From positions 248,001 through 312,000 of the forward strand of contig NW_025408669.1 in NCBI RefSeq assembly GCF_020360975.1: a stretch of DNA of 64,000 nucleotides. Direction: 5' to 3'. The DNA comes from Hirsutella rhossiliensis. Its lineage: Eukaryota; Ascomycota; Sordariomycetes; Hypocreales; Ophiocordycipitaceae. The translations under genes and the position numbers were made by a program. Shown here piece by piece: positions 11,494 to 23,675 of the stretch; the stretch's first letter is position 1; each line of letters begins with the position of its first letter. Below the pieces are notes generated by a model. That model had not been told where the DNA came from and ran no database searches. It saw only the letters and a program-made list of their open reading frames with translations.

Positions 11494-14400
11494 ATTAGTA
11501 TTATATAGTATAATACTAATAGGTAGGAAATAGCTAACCTATCGATCTTAGAGTAGGCAGAAATAGCGGACCTTATCTTATTATAAGAGCCTTACCTCTA
11601 TAAGATCGATAATAGCTATATCCTTATATAGTATCCGGCCTATAACGTTATAACCGCTATCCCTTTTACTAACTTTCCTAAGCTTACTAAAAGGCCTAAG
11701 GTTATAGCTTATAAGAGGAAGGAAGCTTAGATAGAAGCTAGCCCTAGCTTTAATCTCTTTTACGATCTTAATATATAGGCTATAAAGGTAGAAGGCGCCG
11801 AGCTATTTACCCTTATTAACCTATATAATAAAAAAGAAGTTAAAAGGGCCTTAGCTAGCTAAGGCTAGTAAGGGCCCCTTATAATAAAAAGGCTACTATT
11901 AATAGCCTAGCTCCTATAATAGCCCTTCCTATTAGTAGGGGACTTTAACTTATACTACTTTTATTAGAACCCTTTTATAGAACCCTTTAAGGCCTATAAG
12001 GTAGAAGCCCTTATTAGCTAGCTCGACCGCTATAAGGCTTCCTTACTAACGGATCTTAAGGGAAAGGCCCAAAGGAGCCTCGGTTATAGACTTACACTTT
12101 ATAGCCCCTTTAAATAGCTAACCTAGGCTAACTTGCTTCCTAGAGGCTATAGGCTTAGATTATAAGCCTATAGCCTTTAAAGCTAGCTTAAGGGGCTAAT
12201 AGGCTACTACTAGCTAGGCCTACTACCTATAATTATAGGAAAGTAAACTAAAAGGTATTCTTAGAATACCTAGCTAAGAAGGAATAGGACCTCCTTATAG
12301 CTATAGAGAGGGCTATAAAAAGAGATAACTTAGAAGGGATAGCTTCCCTTTTAATAAGAACCCTTATAAAGGCCTTAAATATAGCGATACCGAAAAGGAG
12401 GCCCTATAAGGGATCTAAGCCCTAGTAAACTAACGAGCTAATATACCTTTAGAAAGCCCTAAGCCGAGCCTAACGAGCTTATAGGCTAGCCTAGGATAAG
12501 GAGAGCTAGAAGAGCTTTATAGAGGCCTAAAATAGCTTTAAGTATACTATTAAGGCTATTAAAAAGCAATACTAAGAGAGCTTCTTAATAGAAGTAGTAG
12601 GAAAGGACGTCTTTATAGCCTTTTCTTATACTAAGGCTAGAGCTAACCCTACCCTTCCTAGTATCTTATATATAAAAGAAGAGATAAAGGTAAAAGCTAA
12701 TACTTTTATAGAAAAATATAAGGCCTTCCTAATAACCCTTTTTCCGACCCTGGACCCTAGCCCTAGCCCTCCCCTTAGCCCCCCCTAGAGCCTAGAAAAA
12801 GAAGAGCCCCCGGGCTATATAAGTAGTAAGGGCACGGTTAAGTAAGACTAGCTAGAGCTAAAGGACCCTAAGATTAAGAGGGCTATTTTTAGCTCTTTTA
12901 ATAAGAAAGCCCCTAGCCCGGACTCTATTAGCTTCCTCCCTATCTAATACGCTTATAAGGCTATCCCTATAGTCTTTAATAGGGCTTATAAAGCCCTATT
13001 TAACTAAGGATACTACCCTAAGGCGTAGAAGGAAGCTATAGGAATTATACTCCTTAAGTAAAATAAGTAAGACTATACTATCCTTAAGGCCTATAAGGTT
13101 ATAAGTTTACTTAACTACTTAGGAAAAGTCCTTAAAAAGCTATACGCTACCCGGCTAAGCTCTCTAGCTAATACGGCTAGGCTTCTAAACCCTACGTAGC
13201 TAAGGGGATAAAAATAGCGGTTAGCTATAGACACGGCCCTCCTCCTCCTATACTATATTTAAAAGAAGCGGGAGTCTAATAAGAAGGCTATTACTAGTAC
13301 CCTCTTATTAGATATAAAGGGCGCCTTTAATTTCGTATTAAAGGAATAGCTTATAAGGGTCCTAAAGGAATTAAACCTCCTTAAGGCCCTTATAAGCTAG
13401 ATAGACTACTTCCTTACTAAAAGGAAGATCTAGCTAGCCTTTAAGGGGTAAGTATAGCCCCTTATAGACCTAGTAATAGGAGTGCCCTAAGGGTCTCCTA
13501 TTAGCCTTATTTTATTCCTCTTATACGTAAAGGGGATACTAGCGGCTAAGGGATACTAGCTATCTTATATAGATAACTTTAGTATCTCTATAACGTTAAC
13601 CTTAGCTAAGAAAAACGTTTAGTAGCTAGGAGTAATAGCTACTAACCTATTTAAATAAGCTAAAGACTAAGGGGTCTACTTTAACCCCTTAAAGATAGAA
13701 CTTATCTACTTTAGTAGGCAACGACAGCCTATTTTAAAGGGTATTATAGTAAGAGGCTTATTTTTTTAAGGCAAAGCCTTTAGTACGCTAGCTAGGGGTC
13801 TTCTTTAATTCTAAGCTCTTATTTAAATAATATATTAAGAAGAAGGTAGCATCTATATAAGCTACCTTTAAAGGACTATCCCGCCTAACCTCTATATAAA
13901 AAGGCCTATTATTTAGAGCCTTTAGATAGCTCTACTAGGCCTATGTAACCTCTATAATAGACTATAGGGCCTAACTTTAGTATAAGGGGCCTAAGACCCC
14001 TAAGAACCTTATAAAGCCTTTTTAAAGGCTATAAAACTAGGCTCTTTTAAAGGTCTTAAGGGCCTTTAAAGGATCCCTTATTAGGGCCTTAGAAGCTAAA
14101 GCGGCCCTACCGCTACTAAAGGTATAATTTAAAAGGGCATGCCTCTCCTATACCCTCTAGACCCTATACTTCTTACCTAGTTACCCTATAAGGTAAGCTT
14201 ACGACCTAGCTATATAGGATAACCTTACTAACTTAGGCTCTAACCTAGGGGCCTTAAGCTATATTAGGCTATATATATAGCTCTTCCGCCTCCTTAAAGG
14301 CCTAGTAGCCCTTATAGGACCTAACTATAACTTAGAAAGAAGGAAAGCTAGCTAGGAGCCCTTATAGGCCTTAGAGCTTAAGTCCTTTATTACGATAATA

Positions 14401-15411
14401 GAGGCCCCTAAGCCCTTAGCTAAGAAGTAATATTAACGCCTCTTAGCTAGCCTAGCTAGCCTAAAAGCCTTTAGGTTACGGCCCCTAGCTATTTATACTA
14501 ATAGCTTTAAGGGGTGCCCTAAGGGGTCCTTTATAGAGACTAACGCTTACTCCTTTTATAAAATAGGCCTAGAGAATAAGCTTATTAAGGCATACTACGA
14601 GAACCTAGGGCCCTCGATTAAAGTAGCTAACGTAAAGCTATTCGCGATACTAAGGGTCCTAGAAGACCTAGCTAAGAGGCCTCGGCCCTTAAAGCTTAGC
14701 CTTCTTAACCCCCTTATAGATACCTATATCTTTATAGATAGCTAAGCCGCTATAAAGAAGGTTATAGGTTTCTCGGACCTAGTTATATATTAAAAGGCTC
14801 TTATCTAGCAGAAGCCTTTTATAATATAGCTATACTAGTGCCCTAGCTACCTAGGGATCTTTAGTAATAAGCTGACTAACTAGCTAAAAGAGGCTTAGGA
14901 GCCTACACAAGGGACCCCCTTAGTCTCTATTAACTACTTATAAAGAAAGGTCTAGTAAGCTACTAAGGACTATTAAAAGGGACTCTAGGCTACTAAGGCA
15001 GCTAAAGGCCCTAGGGCTAAGGGCCTAGGTAAGTACTATATATTTATTTAAAAGACCCCCTACCTAGCCCTTAGCCTAGAAAAGGACCTTATAAGGAGGC
15101 CTAGGCCGACCCTCTTAGCCTTTTACTAGCTCCTCTTTAAAGCTAGCTTCTTATTTTCCTTCCTAAAAAGGACTAATAAGGTAGACCGAGACGACTACCG
15201 CTACGGCTAAGGAAAGTATATAGCTAGGCACCTTATCCTAAGGGGCCCGAACTATAAAAGGGAAAGAGAGGTCCTTTACTAGACCTTTAAGAGATAGAAG
15301 GGGGCCCTTAGCCTACTTATTCTCTATAGCTCTAAGGAAGGAAGGGAAGCCCTTTTAACCTTCTTAGCTAAAATAGAGATAGGGATAGCTAAGTAGCTCG
15401 AAAAGGAGTAA
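11494..15411 (+). pseudogene. LINE ORF2 (endonuclease, reverse transcriptase, RNase H)
   Basis: The APE-type endonuclease starts near 11494 (L-Q-E-P-like motif) and has G-D-F-N at 11938-11949. RT follows at about 12830-13800, with G-V-P-Q-G-S-P at about 13479-13499 (the Gln is a TAA stop) and the catalytic box as Y-I-D-N at 13566-13577, so the second Asp is now Asn (TpG to TpA). An RNase H-like region lies at about 14500-14850. A C-terminal part to about 15411 still shows Cys/His-like remnants. Endonuclease and RT are in different frames, so at least one indel has occurred besides the RIP stops. The box and the endonuclease triad would otherwise support target-primed reverse transcription. 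Confidence 0.8.
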
Positions 15412-15639
15412 CCTAGGGGCCCTAGGGCCTATAGGGGGGAAAATCACCGTATAGGAGGAACTAAACTAACCTTTCCTTTATTATTGCCTTTATAGCTACC
15501 CTTTCCCTAATTAGTTATAAGCCCCTAAGCTCTATAGCTAGCTAAGACTATTAATAAGGGCCTAGGCCCCTACTAGCCTCGCTATAGCCCTAGAGGCTAT
15601 ATACGAGTAATAATATAAAAAGAAATATCTTTATTAATA

Positions 15640-18055
15640 AAGCTTATTAGTAACGGTTACTTAACTATCTTTTAAGAAGCTAGCTAAGAACTAAATAAAG
15701 AAGCTACTAAAGTATAATAGTAAGTAGTCTTATTCCTTCGTAGCTAGTGCTCGACTTAAACGGCTCAACCTACTACCCCTATAGCTACTATAGCCCTAGT
15801 TACTATAGCCCCCGCTACTACTACTACTATAGCTATTACTTCTTTAGCTCTACCTCCCTTAAGAGTATTAACCCTGTTTTTAACGGCTGCCCTAGGCCCG
15901 GCCCCGGCTCCGCCTCTTACTCTAGGCCCGGCCTTAGTCCCGTTAGTTAAACCGGCCTAACTAGTCCCTTAATAGACCTTTTAGTCTATTAGTCGAAAAA
16001 TTAAGGAACTAGTTAAAATCGGACCTCTTCGTTAAATTTAGTAAGGGGTAAAAAGGGGGGGTTTTTAAGTAAACCTATTAGATCGGGATAAGGATTCCTC
16101 GAAGAAATAAAAGACTAAATAAAACGGCTGTCTAGCCTATAAATTACTAGGCTATCGGGTATTATAATACTAGTAGGTCTTTAAAGAAAACCGACCTAAA
16201 GGATTTAACCTTTTAAAGAGGCTAGAAGAAATAATATAATAGTCTCTTAAGGAGGACCCCTTATTATAGAAGAAGATAGATAAGATTTAGGTTACTAAGA
16301 AATAGTAACTAATACCGTTGCCCTTATTTAAGCTATAAATTTAAGGAAAAATCGTTAGTATAGTAAATCTAGCCTTTATTTTCCTTATAGATTAATAAGG
16401 CTAAAACTAACTATTAGAGCCCTCTAATTACTTCTTATAAAAATTAGCTATCCTTAACTCCGGTACTTCCTTTAATATCTATAATATACTTTTACGATTC
16501 TAGTCCTTTAAAAAGAAATAAAGGGAGTACCTTATTACTAGGGAATTAACTATATAGATAAAGGGATATAGAAGGGTGAATTTTACGATAAAATTACTTA
16601 ATAGGTCTATATAAATTCTTTAACGAAAAAGGGTAGCTTTTTACCCTTAATATTTAACGAGCTTAATTTCCTTCCGCCTTTTTTAAGAGGAAGGAATCTT
16701 TTAGGATATAACGTCTAAGCCTATAAGGCTAGTCTAAAAGAATTAGACTATTAGGCTTATTAAAGAAAAATTCGGTTAATTTATTCTCGAATTCTTACTT
16801 ATTTATAAGAAGGAACTACTTAAAAAGTTAGCTTTCCTTACTAAGAGGAATAGGTCTATTATAAAAGACCCTCTTTTAATAGCCTAAGAAAACGGTCTTC
16901 TTTAATATATACGACTTAGTTACCTAGGCCCCTTAGCTTTATATAAGCTAGGCCTATAATAGGGCGTATAAATAAGGGGCCTAAAGACCGTCGAATATAA
17001 ATACTATAGCTAAGGAAAAACTAAGAGACGAATTTCTAAACGAAAGCTTTTATAGCCGGACTAGCTATATAAGGAAATTTAGGTTAACTAGACCGACGTC
17101 TCTAAGGACTAAGAAAGCTTTATTAAGGTAATAGTTTTTATAGACGCTTTTTTAAGGATAGTTTTCCCGTATTTCTTATAGACCTACCTAAGTAAGTATA
17201 ACTAGTTTACTCTCTAAGACTTTATTAACTAGATAAATTCCTACTTTAGCTATAAGGTAAAGAAGATACGGTCTAATAAAGAGCTATTTATAAAGGATAT
17301 CTTAAAATAGCTTCGAAAAAGGGGCATTTTACCCCTCCTATTAGCACCGAATACCTAGGCCTAAAACGGAGGGGTAGAAAGATTAAGGGGTGCTATAATA
17401 GAAAGGGCCTATATAATAAGACTTACTATAAAGCTTTTATACGACCTTTAAAGGGAAGTCGTTAAGACCGCCTATTACTTTTAGAACCGGACCCTTAAGG
17501 ACCTAAAGGGCCCTAGGGAACTAAACTAAGGAATAGACTAAAAATCCCCTTTTAAGCTCTTTATAAAGAAGAGGGCCTTACTAGCTTACCTTTATACGCT
17601 ATAACTACTAATATATAGCTATAAAAGGAAGAAGAAAAGAAAGCTTAATCCTAGAGCCTTTATTAGTTAACTCGTTAGTTATAATTCTATAAATATCTTT
17701 TAGATCTAGATTCCTCTTTTACGAAAGGTTATTTCGACTAGGGATATAATTTTAGACGAATCTAGCTTCTTTAAGAAAGAGAGGGATTAATAGCCCCTCT
17801 TACCTTTATAATATTAATTAATTTAAAAGATCTAAATGCCCCCTTCTTAATAGCTATAAGAAGAGGCCTTAAATAAGGAAATAGAAAAAGAAACTAATAT
17901 TAAAGTAGTTAAGGATAACCCTAACTTTAAAAAAGAAGAAGCTACTAGATTAGATAATCTAGATAAAGAAAGAAACTATAGGAAAGCGGTAGAGCTAGAA
18001 TACGCTTACCTTTCTATACCTCCTCTTATAGAATAAGAAGAAGATCTAAGAGTAG
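15640..18055 (+). pseudogene. Copia-F gag C-terminus, protease and integrase
   Basis: Resumes gag after the LINE. It includes the Ala/Pro-rich gag linker (about 15740-15950), now rich in Tyr and Ser because Ala/Cys/Trp codons were changed. The protease triad reads N-S-G (16456-16464) instead of D-S-G. Integrase lies at about 16890-17640 with a degraded GAG-pre-integrase H-x-x-L-G-H region. The segment ends at the linker before RT, where Gypsy-E inserted; AGTAG at 18051-18055 is the left copy of the Gypsy-E TSD. Confidence 0.8.
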
Positions 18056-18431
18056 TTTAATAGGGACGAGGGTATATACCTAAAGCACGCGTAGTATATA
18101 GCTAACGATTAGTAGAGTAATTAACTACGTAATTATTTAATTATCGGTCCTATATATAGCTCTAAGGGCCTTAGGTTATAGATATAAGTCTTAGAGATTT
18201 CTTTACTTTATACCTCTTTATCTCTATTAAAGTCGCGTAACTAGCGGCTTCTTCTTTAAAGGGGAAAAATAAAAATTTAAATTAAGTATAATTAAGGAAG
18301 ATACTTAATTAGATAATTAAGGTCTTTATAAAGCCTTTAAGTATACTTTAAAGTAAGTTAAAAAAGGAGGTACTAAGGGCCTTATCCCTTTAATAGGCTA
18401 ATATCTATAGGGGTACGATCTTACCCGTTAA
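18056..18431 (-). repeat. Gypsy-E 3' LTR
   Basis: 376 bp, nearly collinear with 49776-50150 and with the inverted copy 1259-1633. Differences are mostly C/T or G/A. Confidence 0.85.
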
Positions 18432-20484
18432 ACTCCTCCCTAGCGACTTTCCGACCTAAGATACTAACGGAAAGGGCGCGATAATAATAAGTAAGGCTCT
18501 CTTCTTAAGCACGTAAGTAAGTAAATAAACCGTTAACGGAACTTTTCTCCTTTACTATAATCCCTTTTATTTACGTTATTTATTCCTCCCTTTACCTATA
18601 AGCTACTTATTTAGCTCTTTCCTATCTTTACTCGTATACTTCCTTTTTAAAATAATTATCTACTACCCCTTATATACGCTCCTAAGTATTCGCGCTTATT
18701 ATTCTTAGGGGCATTAGGGAAATAAAGTAGTTAGTATCTTTACTAGTCTATAGCTTTAGGTATAGCTAGATTAAATAAGCTATAAAGTCTTATAGACTAG
18801 TTATTATCGCGTTACTAGTAGTCCTATATAAATATATAGAATTATAGTCGTTAATATCTTAGTAGTAGTTTTAATATATTCCTAGGTTTTTAACTTCTTT
18901 AACCTAGGAGGGTTTAAAGCCTAGTATAAACCTTATAGGGACTATAGCTAGAGAGGCTATTACTATACTTTATTTCTAGGGAGTAATAGAGCGCGCTATA
19001 GGCATTACTAAAGTCTTTAGCCTTAGGGTAATTAACCGAGCGCCTAGTAATTTCGGAGTCCTAGGGCGAGTTAGTAGCCGCGCTATTTACCTTTCTTCCC
19101 TACTAGCTTCTTATTAGGCTATTAGTAGGGGTACGGTTATAAGTCTTTTACTCCTCTATACGTTTAAAGGGATCGTTAGTAGCGGGCGAGGAGTAAGCTT
19201 AATTAGCTATATATCTAAGGGGGAAAATAAAGGCGTCGTTTCTATATAAATAAAGGGACTAGTAAGGGCGCTTAGCTCTCTCCTTTATAGATTCTAAGGT
19301 AAGGATCCTATCTTAAGGTTACTTAAGGAAAGGCCACTTAGTTTAAATAAGGAGCTTAATTTAGTTAATACTTAAGGTAACGAAGGTCTAAGCCTATTCT
19401 CGATTCCTATTAGCGCGATTAGATAGTTAAGGGTCTTTTTAAGGAGGAGTCTTATAAAGAAACCGCGCGTAGCTTAAGCGATTAAGTTAGGTTACTCTAT
19501 AAGGGTAGCTAGTATAGTTAGCTCTTTTCTCGCTCTCCTTACTATATAAGCTAGTTCTATATCTCTTTAAAGTAGTAGTTTCTATCCGCTAGGCCTATCT
19601 TAGAAGTTAACTACTTCTAGGACTTCTTAGAGGTCTTATTCTTCTTAATCTCTTAGAATAATATAGTTATATTAGTAAATCCGTTTATACCTAAGAATCC
19701 TTATAAGAAAGACTCTACTAAAAGTCGTTAAACCTTAATTAGATAGTATCCTTTATAGTTATTTAACCTTACTATTAAACTACTAGGAAACTTTACTACC
19801 CTATAATATCGCTTATATATAATTAAGTTCGTTCGCCGCGATAGCTTAGATTCTATATATTAGCTTATCGATATAGCCTTTTATACTTATCCTTTTATCT
19901 AGCTTAAAGAAATACTAGTCTTAGTATAAGATTTTATCTATTTATAGGGCTTCTTATATTACCCTATACCTTTACTCTAGAATTACTTTAACCTTTAGGT
20001 ATCGCTACTTAATTATCTTAAAGCGTAGCCCGACTATACCTTTAACCTAGTATTAGATTATTATTAAGGCTAAGTAGCTATATTCCTACCCTTCCTACTA
20101 AGCGGTATAAGGGACTAGCGTATAGGTAAAGTTATAAGGAACTTAAAGGATATAAAGAAACTACCGCTATACTTATAGGAACGTATAAAGTCTAGCGTAC
20201 TGTCCCTCTTTCTAAGCATTAAAAACGACTAAGTTTCCTTCCCTATAGTCCTAAAAGAACGCTCCCTAGTAAAGTCCCCCTTCGTTTAGTCCTACTAAAA
20301 AGTTAATAACTCTAGTTATATACCTTTATTTATACGTAAAGCGACTAAGGTTAAAGGTAGGAGCGGTAAACTTAATTAGATGCTCCCTATCGTTTAGGCA
20401 TTTATAGTACTTTATATATCTATCTTCTATATCTTCGATAGGTTCCCCTTAGTAGTTAGTATAAACTAATAGTAGGTAAGGTAA
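18432..20484 (+). pseudogene. candidate antisense ORF in the Gypsy-E 3' region, first part
   Basis: This sits between the Gypsy-E polypurine tract and the point where Gypsy-A inserted. In the plus frame with codons starting at 19681 there is a long readable stretch (about 19441-20484, ~348 codons) whose only stops are TAA/TAG in Gln/Trp-like places, with motifs such as Y-Y-Q-G-Q-V-A and F-L-L-S-G. Another plus frame is readable at about 18900-19600, so a frameshift or intron is possible. The frame continues in phase across the Gypsy-A insertion into 40019. I do not recognise the protein. Minus frames are also partly open here, so strand assignment is not final. Confidence 0.4.
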
Positions 20485-20954
20485 TATTATAACTATAGTT
20501 AGCGGGCCGTAAGAAAGCTAGCTACGTTTACGTAATAAGGCGGCTCGGAATAATAGTTAAGACGAAAAGTTACTTAGGCTTAGCTTACCTAGAGCGTATA
20601 TAAGCTACGTAAGCCTTATATAGATAGATTACTACTTAGGAGTATAGCTTACGAGTAAGCTATAGTAAGCTATAAAGGGGATTATAGCTAGGACTATAAT
20701 CTAAGGATAGTCTCTATAAGTATATATAGCTACCTACTTTTACTCCTTTAGATAGATAGCTCTCTAGCTTTTAATATAGATCTTTATTACGATTCTATCT
20801 TTAATTATAATTACCTAGTTATAGTCTATAGTCTATAACCTTTAACTTATTACTAACGTAATATATATATTATTACTTAGACTACGCCCTATTATATCTA
20901 TTAATATAAACCCCTTAATAGGTTTATCCCTTAAGAATAATACTAGTCGTTATA
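20485..20954 (+). repeat. Gypsy-A 5' LTR
   Basis: 470 bp, TA...TA ends (RIP forms of TG...CA). It contains a TATA-like run CTATAAGTATATATAG (20714-20729). About 37 bases downstream lies AGCTTTTAATA (20766-20776), which is complementary to the sequence just after the LTR. Confidence 0.9.
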
Positions 20955-20965
20955 TATTAAAAGCT
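20955..20965 (+). promoter_or_regulatory. putative self-priming primer-binding site of Gypsy-A
   Basis: TATTAAAAGCT directly after the 5' LTR is the exact reverse complement of AGCTTTTAATA at 20766-20776 inside the LTR. No tRNA 3'-end match starting TGG is seen. An LTR-derived RNA 5' end that pairs with the primer-binding site is the mark of Tf1-type self-primed reverse transcription. The LTR match lies where transcription would start, about 40-50 bases after the TATA run. Confidence 0.55.
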
Positions 20966-23072
20966 CTTATTTAGTATAATACTACGTTACTCTAAGTAAT
21001 ATTATAACTATTAATATACTTATATAGTAAGCTAGATTAACTAACTCTAGAGCTACTATATCGCCTTAGGATATAATACGCGAGATTATTACTCTTTAAT
21101 ATAAGGTATAGTTACTTAGGAATAAAGGAGGTAATAGATAAGTTAAGGACCTTAAAGAAGTAGTTAAACTAAAATAGCTAGGACTATTTAATAGTACTTA
21201 TAGCACGCTTTAAGACTTTCTTACCTAACTTAAGGCCTACTACCGGTTTTACCCTACTAAACCCTTAGACCTAGTCGAAAAGGTACTTTATATAGGAAAT
21301 TATTTATCTAGAATAATACTTGCTTAGTTTAGACCTATTATAAGGGACTTTCTCGATAACTAATTAGTACGACGAGATAATAAGATAGATAAAGTCTTTA
21401 TTAGTTTCTAAGGATTTAAAGAAGCTATTATAAAGGTATTTAAAATAACTAATAAGGAATAAGAAGCTAAATAAAAACTTTAAGAACTCTAATAAAGGAT
21501 TTTAGTATTAGATTATACTATAAAGTTCCGTTAAGTTACCTTAAAACTTAATTAGGACGACGAACCTCTTATATTACGATTCTACGACGGGCTTAAAGAA
21601 GAAGTTAAGGACGAGCTCTATAAGGAAAATCGACCTAATAACCTCTTAAACTATATTACTATAGTAGTATAAATCGACGATAGATAGTATATATAATACT
21701 AAGAAAAGAAATAAGGAAGAGAAAGCTAAAACCCTTTTTATAGGAATAACTTTAATTAACGCGCTAACTATAAGAAGAAGCGCGAAACTCTTATTACCTA
21801 TACTTATATAACTAACCTAGGTAGGATAGATCTAGATATAATATAGAAAAGTAAAAGAAAGTTTTTTAACTATAGGAAACTTAGATATTACTTTAAATAA
21901 TATAGATAACCTTATAAAGAGAAGAAACCTACTAAGTACTAGCCCTAAAAGGTAAGAAATACCTAAACGCTATTAATAGATAAGAACTAAAGTATAAACT
22001 CCTTAGTTAAACTATATACTATAACGATAAATATATAGTATACTTAAGCGATAAGAACGGTATTAAATAGTTCTTAAAGCTATTAAAGAAAACCCTTATA
22101 ATAATATAATAAAGGGATCCTAAAATATAAAAATAAGTTAAATTTATAAAACTAAAATACCCTTATCTTAAAAGAGTCTCTTAAGACTAGATTAAAAAGA
22201 ACGGTAAATAATTCTAGGAAGATATATAAAATAAAAATCGATAATAACAATAGGTAGTTTATAAATAATATAATAAAGAAGATATAAATATAGCCCTTAT
22301 ACTTACGAAACTTAGATAGTAACCTAAAGGGGAATAATAAAGTATTAATAATATAAGCTCTAAAGAATAAGAAATACCTAGAGAAATAAAAGATAAGAAC
22401 GAACTTATACTACTACCCTTACTATTAAGGGAGAATACTACGATTAAAGAATACGCTTTATACTTTAAAGAATTTAAAGAAATACTTAAAATTAAAACCT
22501 AATAAATACCTTAAATTCTTATAGAAAACTAATAAGCTATACTAATTTAATATTAACCGGTATTACGCGGAGGAGACTATACTATAGCTATTGCCGTAGT
22601 CGATACCTTTATAGCTCTATAATAAGAATAGTAACTATAAGGAGAATTTAAAAACGATCTATAAATACTACTTACTTATAAGCACTATAAGTATATTTTA
22701 TAGATATTATATATCTACCTAGATTATATAATATACTTTTAGATAAAGGTATAATATAACGCCTTCTTAGTTAGGTTTAAGGGATAAGTACTTTCGAAAC
22801 CCTACTTAAGTATAGAACTAGACTAATAGAAAATCGATTAACGCTACTTAAATAACTAAGTTATATTATTAGAACCCGATTATAGTACGCTACTTAAATA
22901 CCGCGATAATTATAGTTTATTAACGAGATATCTTTCGGAAATATATAAAATCTATAAATACGCTAAAATAAAAGAATAGTATAATACTACTCGCTTTAAG
23001 ATATCTAAACCCTTAATCTTTTAAAGACTTATATAATAAGTTAAATATAATAAAGAAGATTAAAACGAATAT
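20966..23072 (+). pseudogene. Gypsy-A gag, RIP-inactivated
   Basis: Gag region of the chromovirus, with the same layout as 51974-54060 in Gypsy-B. Near 21862-21900 the CCHC knuckle can still be followed as F-x-Y-x-K-L-x-Y-Y-F, with Cys codons turned into Tyr. The region is rich in TAA/TAG stops. It ends at the Copia-G insertion; AATAT at 23068-23072 is the left TSD copy. No start codon can be assigned with confidence. Confidence 0.7.
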
Positions 23073-23543
23073 TATCGCGAAGCGTGGCCTGATTTCGCAG
23101 TTCTCGGAGATATCCCTTAGTAAGAGGGACCAAGGAAGCTGAAAAACACCCGGTGTAGAAGAAGGAAGAAGGAGCTGAAAAGAGGTGTAGAAAGGAGGGT
23201 GGGGGCATAAGGGGAAGCAGAAGTGGCGATGGCTTCCTATAGATAGCGAGAGATAAGACGGATATGCCGGCAACGGCTGGAAGGGAGGGAAAACCGGCAA
23301 AAAGCTCGGTAGTCGAAAGGACATTAGTGGCTTCTTTGCAGGATCTTCTTTGTTAATTGAGATGCTAGAAGGGTATAAAGAGGGCGTTAGATAGAGGAAA
23401 GAAGGACAATTAAGGCAATACAACAATCACTCCCCTAATTGCTGCCCCCGCAAGATTCAAACATCTCTGCCCTGCCTGTCCGACCTCTTCTACTTTTACC
23501 TTCGTGCATTTTATATGCACTTCTCGTATCTCTCTTCGCGAGA
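23073..23543 (+). repeat. Copia-G 5' LTR
   Basis: 471 bp. It differs from the 3' LTR by small indels and several G/A or C/T changes (for example GATGG against GATAG), so RIP acted on the two copies separately. Confidence 0.9.
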
Positions 23544-23554
23544 GTTATAAGCCC
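23544..23554 (+). promoter_or_regulatory. Copia primer-binding site, initiator tRNA-Met anticodon-arm type
   Basis: GTTATAAGCCC directly after the 5' LTR matches GTTATGAGCCC, the complement of the GGGCUCAUAAC anticodon arm of fungal initiator tRNA-Met, except for one G-to-A in a TpG (a RIP-type change). Copia and Ty5 are known to prime from such an internal half-tRNA. The site recurs in Copia-D (8191-8181), Copia-F (8955-8965) and Copia-I (63948-63958). Confidence 0.6.
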
Positions 23555-23675
23555 GGGAGGAATAGAATTCCTATACCTTCCGGCTGCTGCAAAAGGCACC
23601 TTCTTATATCCTTTTACCCCTCTTACTAGAAAAGCCGATTTTTAACCGACTTTTCTGCCCCCTCTTTCCGCAACG

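Larger units (their letters stand above)
9698..15624 (+). mobile_element. Tad1-like LINE (non-LTR retrotransposon)
   Basis: A 5.9-kb element flanked by ATATCTCTATTAATA (9683-9697) and ATATCTTTATTAATA (15625-15639), a 15-bp TSD with one C/T RIP difference. This long TSD length is typical of target-primed insertion. The 3' end is an A-rich tail (AATATAAAAAGAA). It has two ORFs, a gag-like ORF1 with CCHC knuckles and an ORF2 with endonuclease, RT and RNase H, in the order of the Tad1 clade found in filamentous fungi. It is heavily RIP-mutated. No 5' truncation is obvious. Confidence 0.85.

Noticed and set aside
15747..15950. 67-residue Tyr/Ser-rich plus-strand ORF
   Set aside because: It is the RIP-altered Ala/Pro-rich gag linker of Copia-F, equal to Copia-G 24380-24580; a chance open stretch in a dead element.
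23013..23426. 137-residue minus-strand open frame
   Set aside because: It lies mostly antisense in the Copia-G 5' LTR; a near-identical frame exists antisense in the 3' LTR (34255-34536). Not conserved as a protein in other LTR copies.
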